Below, piece after piece: positions 12,747 through 25,701 of a DNA stretch of 64,000 nt. Under the pieces are notes generated by a model. It made no database searches. It saw nothing but the letters and a program-made list of their open reading frames with translations, and was not told where the DNA came from. A program made the translations under genes and the position numbers. The stretch lies in assembly GCA_921293015.1 (NCBI GenBank), contig OV121086.1, positions 45,959,402-46,023,401 of the forward strand, in the 5' to 3' direction. The number at the start of each line of letters is the position of its first letter. The first letter of the stretch is position 1. Source of the stretch: Phorcus lineatus (taxonomy: Eukaryota > Mollusca > Gastropoda > Trochida > Trochidae).

Positions 12747-15700
12747 CTGGGTATGAGAAGAAGATGGGGAACCCGGTCTTTGGAAGATTCCTACCCGGCT
12801 TGGCATGTATTGTGGTCTTTTCGCTCAAAAAAAGTTTTTCAAAGGTTTGGTTTGTTGGTTATGTTGATTCTGAAATCAAAGGCGAAATTTATTTTAGAAA
12901 GTAGTAAACATTATATGAATATATATTGTCATTGCATGAAGATTAGAAAGATAAAACGACGAAACCTGAATCTTTACTAAAAACGCTTATCATCATTGAG
13001 ATATTATATCTCAGACTCTGGTACTGCATGAAGGAAATGTTCTTTGAAATGGTGATGAAACAAACTGTAGCTCGCCTTCCGTAAGCAGAAAAATGTATCT
13101 GCTTAATTCGTGCGGAATCGATAATATTTAGGTTATGTGAATATGTCGACTGACTCTGATATGAAAAATGATCGTGGTCAACAATTTTATCTTAAATTCG
13201 AAAAATGAAAATAAGGCTTGATTTTGATCATTAAAAAGCTGGCATTAAACACATAAAACCTTCATTGCTCCAAAAATGTTCCCAGTAACATTAAGACATT
13301 TTCTTATTTAAAGCAAATCCTTGTAAAAAAATATTATCAGTTACATATCTATTACTATTTTAATATAATTAGAATGATTGGATTACTACGAACGATGATT
13401 CGAGAACGAATCCAGTATTACATTACATGCGAAAAATGTGGTACGGGGTTGAAGAGGGGAAACAATAAACACAAGATAAAATTGAAAATGTACCCTAATC
13501 TTAATAACACGAGGACAGCTTTTCAACCTTTTATATATAACACATGTACAAGTACATAAAAATCTTACCTTACATAAAATCCATATATCCGAGTTCAAAA
13601 GAACAGAAACCAAATTTATATGCAAATTAAGAGTTTGTTCGTGATAGACAAATTGATTTTTTACTTTCAACTTAGGTATTCTTCTTTCATGTAAAACATC
13701 TATTCTGTCAAACGAGGACAGCTCACCTGCGCGGAAATGGTCAGTGAATGAGCAGTGAATGTACCTGTAGTAAGTACTAACTTACGTACACAGCCAGGGG
13801 GTCTAGTGGTACGTACACCTGTTCTGCAGGTATAAGAGCGATGCTCAGGTGTTATCAGGTGTACACTTATCAGGGAGGATTCGGGTATATGCCCTAGGCT
13901 ATTAGTGTTACATCATATTACTTGTGATAATTTAACAGCCCAATTTTGTGCACTATTGGTTATCTGGATACGGTAAAAAAATAGTATGATTAGGTCATTA
14001 ATAATTTGGTCCTATGTTCGCGTAGTTTATGCCATTGATGAAGCACATGATATCTGTTCATATCACATGCCTGTGTATATGAACAGGTGGTAATCGGATT
14101 CTTATATCGTAAAAAAAAATTGAAAGAAACACATTTAGATTTAACCTCGCATGGTAGCCACAACCCTTATGTATGAAATCCAGGTCCATTTCAACGTAAG
14201 TGTATTTAGGTTTGTTGGCTAATGGTGCAGAAAATGCATGTTTTTCTTCCAGTATTTACATCTAACATCAGATAAATATATGAAGTGACATAGAATTAAA
14301 TTTGTAAAACGTATTCTATATACAGAAGTCGTATGCACGTTAGTATCCTATTCCATCTCACCTGTAACTTCAGGATTGCCTTATTTATGATATTATAATC
14401 TATATGTACATCTAAGCTTAAACATCAGCAACTCAAATATAACTAAAATGCCATCAGTCACTTTCAAATTATCTCCTATTTAACCGACTTCCTCGCTTAC
14501 AAGGTTCATTCTTTAATCACAAGTGCAGGAAAACAGTATTTCAACACGCATGCGTTACACTTCACCTCGTATAGCCCCTGGGGTCTACCGTCACGGTCCA
14601 GTGACTTTCTATTGTAGCCGACAAACAATGATACAATCTGTTTTAACAATAACTTGTGAAAGGCAAGAGTAACTTGTTTGTTTCGAGTAAATGAATAAAT
14701 ATAAGTCAAAATCCGAGATGAATCATTATGATTTAAAGTGACACAGAGTATGTTGCCTTAATATTGCATGTGCCCTAAACGAGAGACTAAATACCATATA
14801 GCCCGAGTTAACTAATAATGTTCTTTTTAAAGTTACATCTTTATCTCGAGAATACCAATATTATGATATATTGCTTTTTTTTTCAAATTTAATGCCCCGC
14901 GCCATTGTTCGTTTTCAATCACAAACCTCAACTTTAACCTGATAATTGTCACTAAATTAAACTCTAGACGCTTATTTTCAGGGGAAAAAATACTACTTCC
15001 CTATCAAATAACACTGTTAGTAAAAATTTACATATTTGACCCCAATAACATACTGTGTGTCCCTAACTTCAAGAATAACCCTATTTTACTGAAAACCAGA
15101 AAGATTTCCGGTCATAAAAAAACCTTAGGACTTAACAGTACATGCCAAATGTGTTAAACGCATGTTGGTGTCAATTTGAATGGTCCTTATTTTTTAACTA
15201 TTACTAACTTTATATCGTGAATACATAGATTTCATCTATATGTTTATAATCATATTCATATGTGTTTATAAACTATTTTAATAATGCCTCCGGGGGTAAA
15301 TACTGCAAATCATTCATTTAGAATACATTCATTAAAAAATGTCGTTCCGTAAGATATGATTGTTGGCTCTTTAAAAAGATATTTTCTTAACATGTTTCAG
15401 CTCTATATTTTTATTTATGGCCTTGTTTTAAAGCCACACAACACGTGGTTTATCTATGTTCCCACTTTAAACGTGCGTTTCAATATCGTGTTGGTGTGTT
15501 CGAAGCTAGCATTTCCCAAATATACAAATGACATTAATGAACAGCGTATTTTATAAGGACCATAACTGTAACGAAATGGAGTAGGCAATGACTTTATACC
15601 TCAAGGTCAAAATTCAAAGCAAATAAACTAAAATGATTGTGTCTTTTAAACTGCAAATGCTTTTTGCACCAAATCTCAGAAGGTTTTTTTTTAACTGTTT

Positions 15701-15990
15701 ACCGTTGTCATTATCGATTTGTTTAAGAAATTGATAATGGTTAACCGCATGTTCACAACATTTATTCGTTCCGTTTAAACTTCGTTTCCAATTTTCCAGT
15801 TATATTTACCTGGCGAGACCGACTGAATCTAAGAAAGGTCACGTGACATTCCCCCGCGTGGTCCTCGAAGTCGTAGGTTGTAAATTTAACTGACACGGGC
15901 CAAGTCAACAAATCTGACACACATACTGGTACAAAAACGACAATTAAATATCAAAACTTAGAAAATTTAACACATTCAATGGATGCATAC
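12728..15990. other. Inferred 5' intron of the P450 gene; no coding gene seen
   Basis: Between the start-codon exon and the candidate untranslated exon lies about 3.2 kb of AT-rich sequence with only short weak open frames. It contains an inverted MITE copy near 14735-15068. A small dyad-rich patch near 13790-13860 has repeated CAGGTGT/ACACCTG words. Nothing else was recognised. Confidence 0.4.
14735..15068 (-). repeat. MITE copy, inverted and shortened
   Basis: Starts with AAAGTGACACAGAGTATG and ends with CATACTGTGTGTCCCT; internal words (ACCATATAGCCCGAGTTA, ATATTTGACCCC) match, in reverse, the copies at 16257-16745 and 24130-24598. It is shorter, about 330 bases, because of internal loss. 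Confidence 0.55.
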
Positions 15991-15994
15991 TTAC

Positions 15995-16110
15995 ACAGCA
16001 ACAAAAGAACCTCAACCGCAAGAGAAAACTGACTTTCTCACACAAAATCTCGTCAGTGACAGTTCCTTCACCGTGACGGCCAAGATGAGGCCCTTTTAAG
16101 GTGCAAAACA
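15995..16110 (-). promoter_or_regulatory. Candidate 5' untranslated exon and core promoter of the P450 gene
   Basis: On the minus strand a strong donor, GCTGT followed by GTAAGTATG (exon end at 15995), pairs with the acceptor CATACCCAG that ends at 12747 just before the start-codon exon. About 85 bases upstream of this donor is CTTAAAAGGGCC, a TATA-like word, suggesting transcription begins near 16080. RNA evidence would be needed to confirm; the call rests on splice-site quality and position only. Confidence 0.4.
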
Positions 16111-16256
16111 AATAAACTGAGGCACATTTGGGTCATTTACAACCTTTATTTACAATTCGCTATCAGTCAGGGACGCATTATTAATGTACTTCAGATTCGG
16201 TCGCTTATAGATTGAGTATAATTTTTCGAATGCAGAGACATGTTCGCTTACCATAT

Positions 16257-16745
16257 TAGAAATTAAAGGGCCACAGGGTATGTTGTTGGAGTCAAATATG
16301 CCAAACTTCATAAATGGTGTTATTTTATCGAGAAGTGATTGTTGTTTCCAAAAATTAGCATCTTACTGCTTATTAGTTCAGTATAGTGACAACAAACAGG
16401 TTTAAGTCTCGATTTGTGATCGAAAACCGGACAATGACGCGCGTCAATGACTGAAACGTAATTTTGGAAACTTATTTACAGCAGACAGAAATGTAAAACT
16501 GGATTGGTAGTATTGATTAGGACTTTTAACTAATATACATGTAAAATGTACGCAGAATTTCGACGTCCTTTAACTGGCCGGTTTTCATTTATCATGGAAA
16601 ACATAAAAATAGCACAATTTGGGAATTTGGGAGATATACACTCGAGTTAGGTAGGCGATTTGAACTAACTTGAGGACATATGGTAATTTGGCTCTTATTT
16701 AAGGAACATAAAAAATCCAAAAACATACTCTGTGTCACTTTAAAT
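16257..16745 (+). mobile_element. MITE with CACAG(A/G)GTATG terminal inverted repeats, about 490 bp
   Basis: The left end TTAAAGGGCCACAGGGTATG and the right end CATACTCTGTGTCACTTTAA are imperfect inverted repeats. The interior shares many blocks with 24130-24598, including AAAACCGGACAATG(A/G)CGCGCG, TTGATTGGTAGT and CGCAGAATTTCGAC. It has no open frame of note, so it is a non-autonomous DNA transposon. The target duplication is unclear. Confidence 0.7.
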
Positions 16746-19400
16746 TAATAGTCTCCTAAACGATTGTGGAAAAACGTATGGTTGTTCGGTTTATTTAGAT
16801 GAACAGCCTACCAGCAACGCATCAGACTGACAAACTCGATTACACGTGAGGTACCAAAATTCGAAAATTATTTATGAACGCTTGCATACATGTATACATT
16901 TACATTACGTTGTGACCTATATTTCTGCATATGCTGCTGATTATAGCTGTCTAAATCAGCATTTGATATTATCAATAAGATTTACTTCGAGCATTGAAAG
17001 TTATCAAATGTTGAGTGTGTATATTCCTTTTTAATTGAAATTTCCCCTATAGACGCAACACTTGTTCGAGATTTAATTAATGCTGTTAGTAATAATGACA
17101 GCATGAAGATTGAAACAAGCAGTGGTGATTTTATGAGAACAATGGAATTATCCGGTACATTATTTCATATAAAGTATTAGAATTGTGAAACCGTCCTTAA
17201 ATCTTTATTTGAATGTTATTTCATCATTCTTAATTCAATACCTGATATCATATTCTTTTTTATAACAGAGGTGACTGAATCATTGTGTTTTATAAATGAT
17301 TGTAATATCTGATATTTCGGTTAACTTATTCCTTATTTCCATTATACAAGAAACAGGGTTTTCTGAGTAATTAAACAACTAATTTTCTTTCTTCAAAGGC
17401 ATTTAACTTAATTTCTTTTAAAATTTGAAATCGAATATTTCCTTGGAAAAGTTTAAAGGAGAATTGATACCATTTCCTCCCTGAAAAAAACTGATGCCTG
17501 GAAATGCAAAAAGTAAATCATATCCCTCGCTTCAGTTTATTACATCAATGTTTCTTCTTATTTCTTCATGTTTGAATCGACAGTTTGATACAAGCCCCCA
17601 ACTTCCCCTCTTTACACTGGACACAATTCTCACTGTTTCGGAAAACGAGATAGGCACTTTGTTATTAAATAAACTAAGATTAATACTTAGATTTTGTACT
17701 GATTAAATTCATGAAATAATTCAAGCCTGTGTATTTTTCTGTATCGCTTTGCATTTTTACCTGTTGCTTCTTATGTGTACTTTTTTTCCCCCAATTTTCG
17801 ACAGTTTCGAATATGAAGTTCTTAGACAATCGGTAAAGTACGTTATGTCCCTTAATTTTAATAAATGATTAGTCCTTTATGAATAATAATGCATATTTTT
17901 GAAATGGTAAGCGTGTAAACATCATGAAAATAAGGTCTAAGTGACGGCAGGACAAAATAATGAAATACAACCTCGAAATTTACATTGATAGAAAACATAA
18001 ACGATAAAAGTGAAGCCACTGAAGATGGGAATTTAACCATTATATCTTAATTTAATCAAAGCAAACATTTAGCTTGCACTCAGAAGAAAAATTAAATCCA
18101 TATATTTATTTGAATTGGTAATTTGCAAGTTTTTATGGTGTCTTAATGACAAACTCTCTATTCATTCGGTACATCGGCAAGGCTTTGTTGAAAATATGAA
18201 ACATTAAAACTGTCATATAAACATTGATTTCGAGTTGAATAACAATACAAGTTATTTGAACATTTGGCTCTCAGCTTTGCCTGCAACTAATCAACCACTC
18301 AGAATATCAATGAACAGGGAAAAAGAGAGCGAAATCGTCCAATCAGTTTAACTTTTTGTTCGCCAAGAATATTCGTAAGTCTTCCTAATTGTTTCATAAA
18401 ATGTTTTTTGTGTAACCTGATTGGTTCCTGGATCACTGACTACTATTCTAGAAAATAATTTGTATAGTTAATTAAATGTTTGTATAATGTTTTAACATAC
18501 AATATTTATAGAATCCTACATGAAAATCACTAGTTTCAACACTGGTGATTTGCTTCTCATATACATGTACCTGCACGAAGGTTAGAATTTATCAACTATT
18601 TCTCATTCTAAATCTAGTGTCTTGATGTTGTCATTATATTACAAAAAGAGATAAACAAACCAAAACCATTATGCTACCATTAAATTATTTAAAAATATAA
18701 ACGTGAACTAATGCATACATTAAATCAAAATTAACTACATATATTCTGGCGCCAAGGGCATAAAGTGCAAAGCAAACAAATGAAGTTTTCACAGTTATTG
18801 ATTATTGAGGCCATCATCTGAACAAACACAAAGCCAGATAAACATGTTGTCAATTCATGATGAAACAGTCTCACACTTAGATAGAAACAAACAAGTGATT
18901 AAGGAATTTTCCCTGACATAAGTCGGGGATCACCAATTTCTACCACAATGGAGGCTTAAGTAAAAAAATCCTGACTTTACCTCTGTTTGAATACGAGCGG
19001 TTCTCGAGCTTCTGGCAGATTCAGAATGCCTACTCTTTTAAGGGTTTACTCTGGGGACATCATCAATTAATCAAAGAGTGTGACATGAACCAAAACTGTA
19101 CAGAATTCAGTTTTTCCCAATTTTTTTCCGAGACATTGTGTACCCTGATGTAGCGACAGCAATGGCTCAGCTGCAAACATACATACTTGGCAACCTCTCA
19201 ATGTATAATATATGATGTTGTATATGATTAAATTCTTTATATTCATTTAGTTTTATTAGTTAAGGTTTCTTTTAAAGGAAAAATTCATTGCTCATGGCAT
19301 TGATTTCGGTCTACTTCCACAGATGAAAATTACGTAAATTGAGAAAAAAAATTAACAGTCAAACATGTTGTATTCAACTTTTAGGAAAGTGTTTTCCTTT
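16746..19400. other. Intergenic stretch before lectin gene 1
   Basis: AT-rich sequence with short open frames lacking recognisable domains or splice partners. No gene was seen. The segment from about 19430 onward resembles the upstream region of lectin gene 2 (25540-25700), sharing CAGAAAACTC and CCTAATGGAATG, so the shared promoter region probably begins there. Confidence 0.45.
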
Positions 19401-19578
19401 ATCTTGCACATAAACAGATTGATGTAACAAACACTATGGTAATGTTTTATAATCAATATACATTTCACAACTGAAGTATACAGAAAACTCATATCCTAAT
19501 GGAATGTATCGACAATCTTGTCAATGGGAAACACACACACAAATTTATAACACACACATAACAGGTATAACAAAGATC

Positions 19579-21966
19579 ATGTTTGACATAAGATGTTGCC
19601 TTGTATTATGCTTCTTACAGACGATTATTGCTCAGTAAGTAATTGTTACAACTTCTTTCCTTGCAAATTGCGATGTTTGTTTTATTATGTATTATGGTCC
19701 CAACAAATGATAACTATGTTTTATATGTATCGTTTTATTTTATTCCTTACGTAAAGTTTGTTTTTTATTCAAAATTGTTTATAAATGAAACTGTTTTTTA
19801 ATATTTTTTTTTATGATTACAATTTTCAATTTTCTTTTAAATCGTTTTTAAACAAAATTTGAAACTAAAAGGTCACAAATCAATTTGTTGGATCAATAGT
19901 AAAAATAATTTTTCATCAAAAGTATTTTCAATTATCTTTACTACCATTATTACCAGTTAATGTACCACACTGTGCACTAGTTCTTACCCTATGACTTAAA
20001 AACTTGACGTCACTCAAAATTGCCGATCTGCATTATTACCTTGCGTGATGGTCAACATCTGATATATATTGTGTAATTCGAAATAAGAGACAACTTCATA
20101 AATTATAATAGTACCTTTTCAAAGGATTATTTTTTCATGATTATTTCATTTAATAAATGTTTTGAGCGTGATAATTTTCTATTCTATTAAGATACTGTGA
20201 GCTATCAAAATTTGACCACGAGTCAACTTTTGATGACCATATTCATTTTGGAGAATTTCTGCTGGTAACATCCCCTGTCGAAACCTTCCTGGACTGCACT
20301 CGTGAATGCCACGGAAACCCTCTCTGTACAGTTTTCACCTTTAACGCTGGGTCGTGTGTTCTGTACGGGGACGTTCTGTACCGAGGTACAACTGGAAAAC
20401 AGTATTCGCCAGCACTACGCTACTTTTTCTATACTGCAGGTACAATTAAATACCTTGATATTCTAAGTTGTATTTACATTTTCATTGACATGTAGAATTT
20501 ATTTTTGCTTATGCTTACATAATTAACAAGGTTCTATAATGAATCTGAAAGGAAGCAATTTTTTTTTCATTATGTACCTTTTATGGAAAATTTAACCAAC
20601 CGGGTTGATACTTTGAATATATTTGTTTTTTGATTGTTTTAAAAATAAGCCCGCTTATACAAAAATGAAATAAGAGGCCTTTCCTGGCTATATAGCATTC
20701 ATGAACGGCATGATCCCGAAACAGGTTGAAACCAGGAAAACAACTATTGTATAGTTGATCAGCTATACTTTGTCATAAGACATAAAACAATTAAATTTTT
20801 TCTTCACGAAATCATCATGACCCCTACATAGTTTGAAACCAGTGATACAAACCATGGTATAGCTGATAATCTATACTTTCTACCGTAAAGATGTATAACA
20901 TATTACCATATTTATTATTTTTTTTAATAAAAGCTGTCTGCCCCCTGGAGAAGAAGTTCACGATGTTCCGGAGCAGCAACATGTGCATCAGACTGCTGAC
21001 AGAAACGAGGACGTACGCAGCCGGCAAACAGATATGTGAACATAACGGAGGAAGACCCGCAGTACTGGAGGAGGAGGTCAAGGCGAATGCTGTGCTGGAC
21101 ATTCTTCGGAAAATTGGTAAACCAGAAACCTATTCGTTTCTTTTGCATAGATTGCATCTTAGTTTTTCTATAAGAAGGGAATGTATTTCTTACTACCTAT
21201 TTAAAATTGGTTTTGGATCACACTATCCCAATAAGACAACTTCCTGTTCTTATTTTAAGGTCTAGTCCCTTTGCTGGATTCGAATCCATACCCTAAAAGC
21301 TAAGGAGCACCGCAAGCACTGTCCGTACCAAAATATAACCAGCTCGCCAAATAGTCATCGGAATTACTCGAGGTCCAACAAGCTGTAGTTGAGCTATTGT
21401 TTCATTCAGAACCCCTCTGAAAGATGTGAATTGGGACAGCTCTCAAGGCTGAATTCATTAGAAATACATAACATTCAAATGGTCAACAAATGTGACAACT
21501 CTTTAGTTTGGATCACAAAATCTGTAGTACAATTAAATATACCAATAGCTAGACTACCGTTAGTTGGATATCCTGCTTTCTGACGATCGCGAGGTCTAGT
21601 GGATAACTGGTTATCTGTTGATATAGTAAATGCTGGTGGTATGTTGGACTGTCTGAATAAAATATGTCACAATCAAAAAATGAAATAAGTAAAATTAAAT
21701 CTCTTACTATGAAACAGTTAATATAAAAAAGTACATCTATCTCAGGAATGGATGAATATGAGTTGATCTTCATCGGAGGAAAACGTGAAGGTTCAGGAAA
21801 CGACTTCGTGTGGTCAGATGGTCAGCCCATGGTCAGAGACTGGTGGACTGGAGCTGAGCCCAATAACCTGGATGACAGCCAAGCATGTGCTGCCCTTGCA
21901 ACAAGCGGATTGTATGATGTCGACTGTTCCTCAGAAAAGACACTCCTTTGTGAAGTTCCTCTATGA
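19579..21966 (+). CDS. Secreted PAN-like + C-type lectin protein, gene 1 (four exons, 235 aa)
   Basis: Exons 19579-19634, 20192-20439, 20934-21116 and 21746-21966 (TGA). All junctions are GT-AG with consistent phases. Residues 1-19 (MFDIRCC...IIAQ) are a signal peptide. Residues 20-101 are a cysteine-spaced PAN/apple-like domain (DCTRECHGNPLC then SCVLYGD). Residues 102-235 are a C-type lectin domain: an extra N-terminal Cys pair (VCPL, MCIR), QICEHNGGRP, FIGG in the WIGL position, GQPMVRDWW, EPNN, then DC and LLCEV. EPN is the family's mannose-type Ca-binding motif, but the second Ca-site WND motif is absent (YDVDC), so sugar binding is uncertain. No membrane anchor, so probably secreted. 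AATAAA lies at 22076. Exon 3 is almost identical to that of gene 2. Confidence 0.88.
21262..21300 (-). repeat. tRNA-like B-box word in lectin gene 1 intron 3
   Basis: The palindromic word GGATTCGAATCC at about 21275 resembles the T-arm/B box of tRNA-derived SINEs. No A box or paired arms were identified, so this is a weak call. The remainder of this intron (21117-21745) shows nothing clear. Confidence 0.25.
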
Positions 21967-22089
21967 AGTTGATATTTGATTTTGTGCACGTCTAATGTAG
22001 AACATTTTGGGAAATGTAAAACTTCGACACAGACTTTTGATAGCAACCATCAAATACAAGTCCTAATTTTGTTTGAATAAAGATGATAA

Positions 22090-24120
22090 CTGTAATGCTA
22101 TGGAAAAAACATTAAAAATCAAACATCAAATGTCAGAGGAATGATTTAGTGCAGCAGCGACTACTTTCTATGTTTGTTGTCTCATAAATGTTAAGTTTGT
22201 ACTAAATATCGTCTTTTCTGCTATGTAAGCGTATCGGGAAAACTCATTCAAAACCGTGATATCTATTAAGGCTGGCATGTAATGTTTACGTCCAATTAAA
22301 TGTCGTTACTCAGGGAACTTAAGCAGATATCTTAATTCCTACTGCTTCTGCTCGAGTGAAATATTGTCATTGCTCGGTTAAATAAAGGGCGATATGAGGC
22401 CATTGACTTTGTAGATAGCAGGGTATTGCAGTGCGGTTGTGGATACAAACAGGCTGATGCATCAAGAAGAGTTTTTCTTTGAACCGACAAAAGTCAAATG
22501 GAGAGGAGAACGTGCTTTTATCACGCTTATTTGTATCTGAAGTTCGTGAAACCAAGTGATGGAGAGCTCAATGATTCTTTGGTATTTCACGTTTGAAATT
22601 ATAAATAACACTCAATTGTACGGAAAACAATACTGTTACGCATGTTATAAGCCCAGTTCTGCCTTGCTTGACATCGACATTAAAGGAGATTTGAACGTGA
22701 ACTGTGTTTACTTTATACCAGTCAGGGAAGCCTTATTGTATCTTTCCTACACACTCTTTCTGTTTTGTACATAATTATATAACTTGTAAGAATAGACGGT
22801 TGAAGACCATTCAGTCGACGCTTATGGTATATCTGAGAGAGATGCAGAATAAAAAGATTAAATACCTTGCATTCTATCCCGTGTTAGAGTAGGTTTTTCA
22901 ATCCTTGAACTCAATATTGATAACTACTTTGAATGATTGGTAAATCTAAATACAAAACTGCGCTAAGGCTTCTTTAAAAGCCTTGTGACCTCATATCAAT
23001 ATCAGCAGTGTTGTTTCAGCAGTGTCAGTTTTCAAGGCAATGTGGACAATAGTCAACAAAGCATGCACGTCCAAATACATTACCCCCATTTCTCAACACT
23101 TTTACAGCTTTGTCAAAATTTGTGCCTGTTTGTCTAGACTGTAACCTTTGCCTACATGTAAATGCTAAATTTTCATCATGCTAACGTTACTTTCGATTGG
23201 CTCTGAACCACCTATTCAATCCATAAATCAGATGTTGGAACTAAACCTTTCACGTCATAAACATCCTACTTGTAATACTAGAAATGATTATCCAACGGGA
23301 TCGTTTAAGTGGATATTCATGTTGATTCTTTTTCAAAGTGGCAAACATTATTGACATACATATGGAAATATTTGTGACTTAATTCATAAAAATCCTGATG
23401 AAGTTATATTTTCTTATACAAAGCGACAAATAAAAAATCTTCAACACATTTTCAATCACAAATGTAAGCGCAGGTGTGCGTTTTTCTTGTTAAGAGTAGT
23501 TTAACTATTTGTGATCCTCCCAGCACAATGGGGTGGGTGTGGTGGGGGGAGGGGGTGTCATACTGGTAGTTGTAACATCTTGAAATTTAGTAGAACTAAA
23601 CATCATAACCTATCTACTTTAACACGCTACTGTTGTCATTATGTTTGTAGAGTTGAGTTTTGTTAGGGAAAACATCGATCGGACCCGTAAGCGGACGTCA
23701 GCAACATACAGTTTGTACCTACATTTGTAGATTCGCCAGACAGACTGAGAATGTACGAAAATTCAAATGCAGTCGTCGCTCTAACCAAGCCAGATGAAAG
23801 ACCATATGATAATAAGGCAGCTCGGGTCGTTTACGACAACCGTTATACGTTCTCTTCGATGTTGTTTTCATCATTAACGGGGTTGATTGGCAGACCTGAA
23901 TGATTTCAGACGTACAATTCACCTGTCATACCTAAAATGGTTCGATTTGAGCATACCCCTACCAGTGGTAAAATTGACTACCTTTTTTGCGTCGTAATTT
24001 AATAAAACTTGCTTTTGAGGCAATGAAGAATATTCCCTTTTCTTCCAATACGTGGCCAGATCATAACACTTCTCAAGCGGCCCACAATCTGATATATTGG
24101 CTTCAGATAGCTGTTTACGA
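22090..24120. other. Intergenic stretch after lectin gene 1
   Basis: No gene recognised. A G-rich run lies at about 23525-23560. Open frames on the minus strand near 23719-24125 are short, have no signal peptide or domain motif and no convincing splice partners. Confidence 0.45.
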
Positions 24121-24129
24121 AACATTTTG

Positions 24130-24598
24130 GTATTAAAGGGCCACAGAGCATGTTATCGGAGTCAAATATGTCAAACTTCATAATTGGTGCCATTTTAAGA
24201 AGTAGTGGTTGCTTCTGAAAATCAATACAATAGTGCTTATTAGTTCACAATAGTGACAATAAATATATTAAAAGTCGTTATTTGTGATAGAAAAACCGGA
24301 CAATGGCGCGCGCCTATTTATCAACTGTAAGCAAAACAAATTTACAGCAAAGACAAAGACAAATATTGATTGGTAGTGTTAAACTGGTAAACTGGACGCA
24401 GAATTTCGACTTCTGAACAATGATATGGCTATTTTTAAATCATCATTGCAAAGAAGAAAAGATCATCATTTTGACATTTTAGAGAGAAGGTGCAAGCTAA
24501 AAGGGGCGATTTGAGTTTAATTCGGGACATTTGGTATTTTGACATTTATTTTAGCCTTATGAAAAATCATAAACCATACTCTAATGTCACTTTGTGCA
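24130..24598 (+). mobile_element. Second full copy of the CACAG MITE family, about 470 bp
   Basis: Begins TTAAAGGGCCACAGAGCATG and ends CATACTCTAATGTCACTTTG; colinear with 16257-16745 along its length, with perhaps 70-75 percent identity by eye. The two open frames on its minus strand are incidental. Confidence 0.65.
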
Positions 24599-24599
24599 A

Positions 24600-25540
24600 A
24601 GCTCCTCTATATCATCCCCCGCTAAACGAAGTTTCTGGGGGGAAATAGTACAGATCTCCGCCCGTGAGTGCGTAGGAGCTGTTCTTTTCCGTCCCATATG
24701 TGTAAGGTTCGCAACTATTGTTCAAAACATTTCTCACTTTTGTACTTGGTGGAGGATATAACCGACTCCGTCTGCTTGAGACTCTTGAAACAACTTTTTC
24801 AGAAATTCGTACATGCACTCACTTTCTCCGCACCCACAGCAAAAACGTACTATGCGCGAGCATATGTTACATGACTGAAATAGACTAATACACAGGTCAT
24901 ATAGTTTTGCTTGTCAGATAATGAATATATTGGAATAAGACAAGATAAACATATTGACTCAAGGGTTTGCTTTATAGAATTAGCATATTCTCACTACAGT
25001 ATAAAGTGAATACTTTTGAATTAGCACTTTTAAGTGTTTTTATTCAATTATTTAATATAGTTATAAGTTATATTAATACGTAATATTTCAAGAATAAACT
25101 GTAAATCAAACTGTTAAGTGACTCTTTTCAATTTTCAATTGCATTGTTGAATAATTAATTAAATAAGGTTAATATCGTTTCATAAAACAGTTATTTGACT
25201 CATTTACTTTGAAAAAATGTGCTTAACACTCATCTAACTTATCAAACTAATACAAATCTCTGTAGATAAAATTTGTGAAGCGACAAAGGCTTAAATTTCG
25301 GTTTTTTGTAAAGACATATTCTACTGTCTATTTTGGTGCTTACATGCAGGAAAGTCCCAAGCCATAACAGTTAAAGTTGGTTGTTTTTTGGTTTGCTAGT
25401 GACAATAATTCGGGGTTTTTTTCAAAGCTAAGTAAAATTAGTAAAACAAACTTGACTAAACCATGACAATATAGGTGTGCTTTGTAATTTTTAAGCAGGT
25501 GAAAAATCTATCGCCTGGGGAATAACATTAATGACACACA
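24600..25540. other. Intergenic stretch before lectin gene 2
   Basis: AT-rich, no gene seen. From about 25560 on, the sequence matches the region upstream of gene 1, marking the start of the duplicated lectin unit. Confidence 0.4.
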
Positions 25541-25701
25541 ATAATATCAATTCTTATTTCACAACAAAAGTTTGCAGAAAACTCTTGGCCTAATGGAATG
25601 GATCGATCATCTCGTCAGTGGCCACAGAGACCCAACAAAATAATTCAATGGCAGAAACAGAAATTCAAATTCGTTTCCACATTTTCAGTTAAATGAAAAT
25701 C

